In this document: in pieces, positions 61,943 through 64,000 of the stretch
How the letters are laid out: the number at the start of each line of letters is the position of its first letter
Position numbering within the stretch: the stretch's first letter is position 1
Source of the DNA: Candidatus Obscuribacterales bacterium
Lineage (GTDB): Bacteria; Cyanobacteriota; Vampirovibrionia; Obscuribacterales; Obscuribacteraceae
DNA: 64,000 bases
Direction of reading: 5' to 3'
NCBI GenBank assembly: GCA_020050685.1
Contig: JAGVKG010000010.1
Location: 1-64,000, forward strand
Position numbers and translations under genes: made by a program
Notes under the pieces: model-generated
Told to the model about the DNA's origin: nothing
Seen by the model: only the letters and a program-made list of their open reading frames with translations
Database searches by the model: none

Positions 61943-62410
61943 TCAACACTTTTCCCGAAACATAGCTCGGACACCAGCTGGGTCCTGAGCAAAGCCAAAG
62001 CGCTCATAAAATCCCTCCCGACCGGAGTCGGCGTAAAGCGTAATGAGCGAAATCCCATAAGTATCAATGTCCGCAATCAACTCTCTCATCAAAAGCCCGC
62101 CCAAGCCAATGTGCTGATAACTTGGCCGCACTGCCACATCCCAAATGGTTGCATTGAATACTTTGTCGCCCGTGGCACGAGCAAATCCAACCAATAAATT
62201 GCCATCCCAAGCAGAAACCACAGCAAGGCTATTGGCGAGCGCCCGCACGATTAGCTCCGGGTCACGCTTTGCCCAACCAACCGATGTACACAGGTCTTGC
62301 AACGCCGGCGGCGAGACCTCGCAGTCGTGGACAATGCGAATCAGCGCTAACTTCTTGTCGTCGTTCGAGTCTTCTTTATGACGCCTGCGAAATAAGCCAG
62401 ACAAAACCAT
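61943..62410 (-). CDS. GNAT acetyltransferase, cyanobacterial/plastid type
   Basis: 155 residues. IWDVAVRPSYQHIGLGGLLMRELIADI is the acetyl-CoA site, preceded by LCTSVGWAKRDPELIVRALANSLAVVSAWDGNLLVGFARATGD, and ending GREGFYERFGF. This arrangement resembles GNAT proteins conserved in cyanobacteria and chloroplasts (NSI/SNAT-like). Substrate may be protein N-termini or small amines. Upstream of rplI on the same strand. Confidence 0.82.
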   Translation of the reverse strand: MVLSGLFRRRHKEDSNDDKKLALIRIVHDCEVSPPALQDLCTSVGWAKRDPELIVRALANSLAVVSAWDGNLLVGFARATGDKVFNATIWDVAVRPSYQHIGLGGLLMRELIADIDTYGISLITLYADSGREGFYERFGFAQDPAGVRAMFREKC

Positions 62411-62477
62411 ACGGAAAACCCCTTTCTAGCTTGACGGCTCGATAAGATTCCCACTTTATCGGTAGTCTCTTACAAGC

Positions 62478-63932
62478 CTAAACCCGGTCAACTATTGCCA
62501 CGGACTCGACATGAAAGGTTTGGGGAAACATGTCGACTGGCTGAACTCTGATAGTTTTGTACCCATTTTGTTCGAGAACTTTCAGGTCACGGGCAAGAGA
62601 TGCAGGATTACAGCTTATATAAATAATGCGGGGGCAATTGAGCGCAATCGCTGCAGCAACGGCAGCCGGGCTTAAGCCCTTGCGCGGTGGATCTAATAAG
62701 AGAATATCGGGATCGGTGCCAATCATTTCCTTTATCTCAGGCAATATATCCTCAACTCGCCCGTGGCATACGTCAACATTACTGATGTGATTCAATTCGT
62801 TGTTGGTCACCGCATCATCGGCAGCTTGGTCATGTTCTTCTATGGCGATAACTTGATCACAGAGCGCCGAAAGCCAAAGTGCCATCGTACCAACGCCAGC
62901 ATAAGCATCAATCAAAATTGGCTTTTCCTCTGGCTTTGCTTTTTTGTTTTGGTAGTCCAGTACACTATGCGATACCAGCTCAAGCAGGTGCACAAGCTGA
63001 GGAGAATTGACTTGGAAAAAGCTGGTCGGGGAAAGCTGGAAGTCCAGACCTTTGTGCAACTCTTGTGGCAGCTGAGAATCAGTTGTGGACAAATGCTCGA
63101 CAATATAGAGCTTGCCACTCAAACCAATTGTTTTATCACCCATGATGCGATTGCCCGAGCGATTATTGAAGTTGATTGCCGTGCCGACAACTTCCGGCAC
63201 TTGCTCAACAATGCTTTCGGAAGCCCGACCAAGTTTGGTCATCAAGGATTTTGTGCCTTGCCCATCCGGGTCTGTATTTACAACAAAGGTGAGCAAAATT
63301 TCCTTGCTGGAAAAACTGTAACGGGCGCAAATATGACGTAACGTACCGGCTTTGGTTTCTTCATCGTAAGCAGTAATACGCTCTTGCTCAAGTGCGTTTT
63401 TTGCTGCCTCAAGCATGCGATCCAAAGGTTCGGGCTGAATGGGACAATGTTTGATGTTGACCAATTCATGTGAGCCAATTTGATAGTAGCCAGCCAGAAT
63501 GCGCGACGAATCAACCGGATTTCTCACCGGGAACTGCACTTTATTGCGATAGAAAAATGGTGTGTCGCTGCCTAAAGTCGGCAAAACAATATTTGGATCA
63601 AGCTGCGCAATGTGCTGCAGAGACTGGCAAACAATGTCGCGTTTTGCATCCAATTGCGCTTGATAGTCGATGTGCTGCCACTGGCAGCCGCCACAAACTT
63701 TGAATATTTTGCAGGGCGGCTCAATGCGTGATGGGCTCGGCTCGATTATCGAAATAATTTGCGCGTGAGCAAAATCTTTCCTCACATCATATAGCTCGAC
63801 TTCGACTTGATCACCAGGCACAGCCCGATCAACAAATATGACCATGCCATGATCACGACTGACTCCCGCACCAAGTTGTGCAAGTGAGCCAATTTTTGTT
63901 ACCAACTTCTGACCTTTATGTTTCTTATCCAC
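62478..63932 (-). CDS. rlmD: 23S rRNA (uracil-5-)-methyltransferase, RlmD/TrmA family
   Basis: 484 residues. An N-terminal TRAM domain (LAQLGAGVSRDHGMVIFVDRAVPGDQVEVEL), Fe-S cluster cysteines (CKIFKVCGGC and a later KHC), and a C-terminal SAM domain (IDAYAGVGTMALWLSALC). The catalytic loop YISCNPASLARDL is conserved, with the Cys that attacks uracil. TrmA-family members methylate U at C5 in rRNA or tRNA; RlmD is the likeliest match, while RlmCD- or TrmA-like specificity cannot be excluded. Confidence 0.9.
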   Translation of the reverse strand: MDKKHKGQKLVTKIGSLAQLGAGVSRDHGMVIFVDRAVPGDQVEVELYDVRKDFAHAQIISIIEPSPSRIEPPCKIFKVCGGCQWQHIDYQAQLDAKRDIVCQSLQHIAQLDPNIVLPTLGSDTPFFYRNKVQFPVRNPVDSSRILAGYYQIGSHELVNIKHCPIQPEPLDRMLEAAKNALEQERITAYDEETKAGTLRHICARYSFSSKEILLTFVVNTDPDGQGTKSLMTKLGRASESIVEQVPEVVGTAINFNNRSGNRIMGDKTIGLSGKLYIVEHLSTTDSQLPQELHKGLDFQLSPTSFFQVNSPQLVHLLELVSHSVLDYQNKKAKPEEKPILIDAYAGVGTMALWLSALCDQVIAIEEHDQAADDAVTNNELNHISNVDVCHGRVEDILPEIKEMIGTDPDILLLDPPRKGLSPAAVAAAIALNCPRIIYISCNPASLARDLKVLEQNGYKTIRVQPVDMFPQTFHVESVAIVDRV

Positions 63933-64000
63933 TAGTTACGTCCAATTTTTAATTGGCTCTCCCTTTATCGAAGCCGGTTACCTGTTCTTGCTGAGCTAAT

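Noticed and set aside
61728-61949. Small open frame between rplI and the GNAT gene
   Set aside because: Overlaps the GNAT stop codon, lacks a convincing start or composition, and lies over a palindrome; probably non-coding leader.

Overview
The window reads as chromosomal DNA of a Gram-negative, heterotrophic, non-photosynthetic bacterium. The most likely group is the non-photosynthetic sister lineage of the Cyanobacteria (Melainabacteria/Vampirovibrionia, perhaps Obscuribacterales). This placement is an inference. It rests on a dnaG-sigA pair plus a second SigA-type sigma factor, an acetyltransferase of the cyanobacterial/plastid kind, a group 2 style outer-membrane efflux protein, many small TPR and lineage-specific secreted proteins, no photosynthesis genes, and catabolic genes for tyrosine, histidine and pyrimidines. 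No rRNA, tRNA, IS element, CRISPR array or replication origin was recognised.

Layout. 0.2-6 kb: a GAF-GAF-GGDEF protein, groES-groEL and hemL, with short dispersed repeats around and inside the 5' end of hemL. 6-10.3 kb: a zinc-ribbon protein, then a sugar-modification group (glycosyltransferase 2, DegT aminotransferase and a divergent SDR epimerase/dehydratase). 10.3-14.9 kb: hmgA-hppD (tyrosine breakdown), two TPR exported proteins behind a good sigma-70 promoter, and tusA with a cysteine-rich partner. 15-27.6 kb: an aspartase/fumarase homologue without the usual signature loop, thymidine kinase, an alpha/beta hydrolase, a TolC-like protein, an S4 protein, sigA (frameshifted as given) and dnaG, a membrane protein, dihydropyrimidinase and murQ.

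27.6-34 kb is an accessory region. It holds a TIR-domain protein behind a long inverted repeat, a HaeIII-family restriction enzyme divergent from an adenine (D12-class) methyltransferase, orphan antitoxin-like genes, and a RelE/HigB-type toxin with its antidote. 34-37.2 kb: an aminotransferase-methyltransferase operon divergent from a LysR regulator whose gene carries an in-frame copy of a palindromic repeat.

37.3-54.5 kb: a hydrolase, a second sigma factor, CAP-domain and membrane proteins, and thioredoxin. A membrane-anchored thioredoxin and a small anchored protein follow, then the most striking gene of the window: a 1142-residue membrane protease with three tandem AAA+ ATPase modules ahead of one FtsH-type M41 peptidase domain. 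A CPBP protease, a FtsB/DivIC-like protein, a phosphohexomutase and tsaD come next. 54.5-64 kb: a histidine-rich membrane protein, hutI coupled to a ferritin-like gene, a RecB/Cas4-like nuclease, xseA-xseB, an exported HMA protein, rplI, a GNAT enzyme and an RlmD-type rRNA methyltransferase.

Three observations deserve most attention. The first is the triple-AAA/M41 fusion and its upstream thioredoxin genes. The second is an approximately 85-100 base element found just upstream of two unrelated start codons (8.93-9.03 kb minus strand, 54.69-54.80 kb plus strand), whose central hairpin shows two compensatory base-pair changes. The third is the HaeIII-like nuclease paired with an adenine methyltransferase, which does not fit GGCC specificity.
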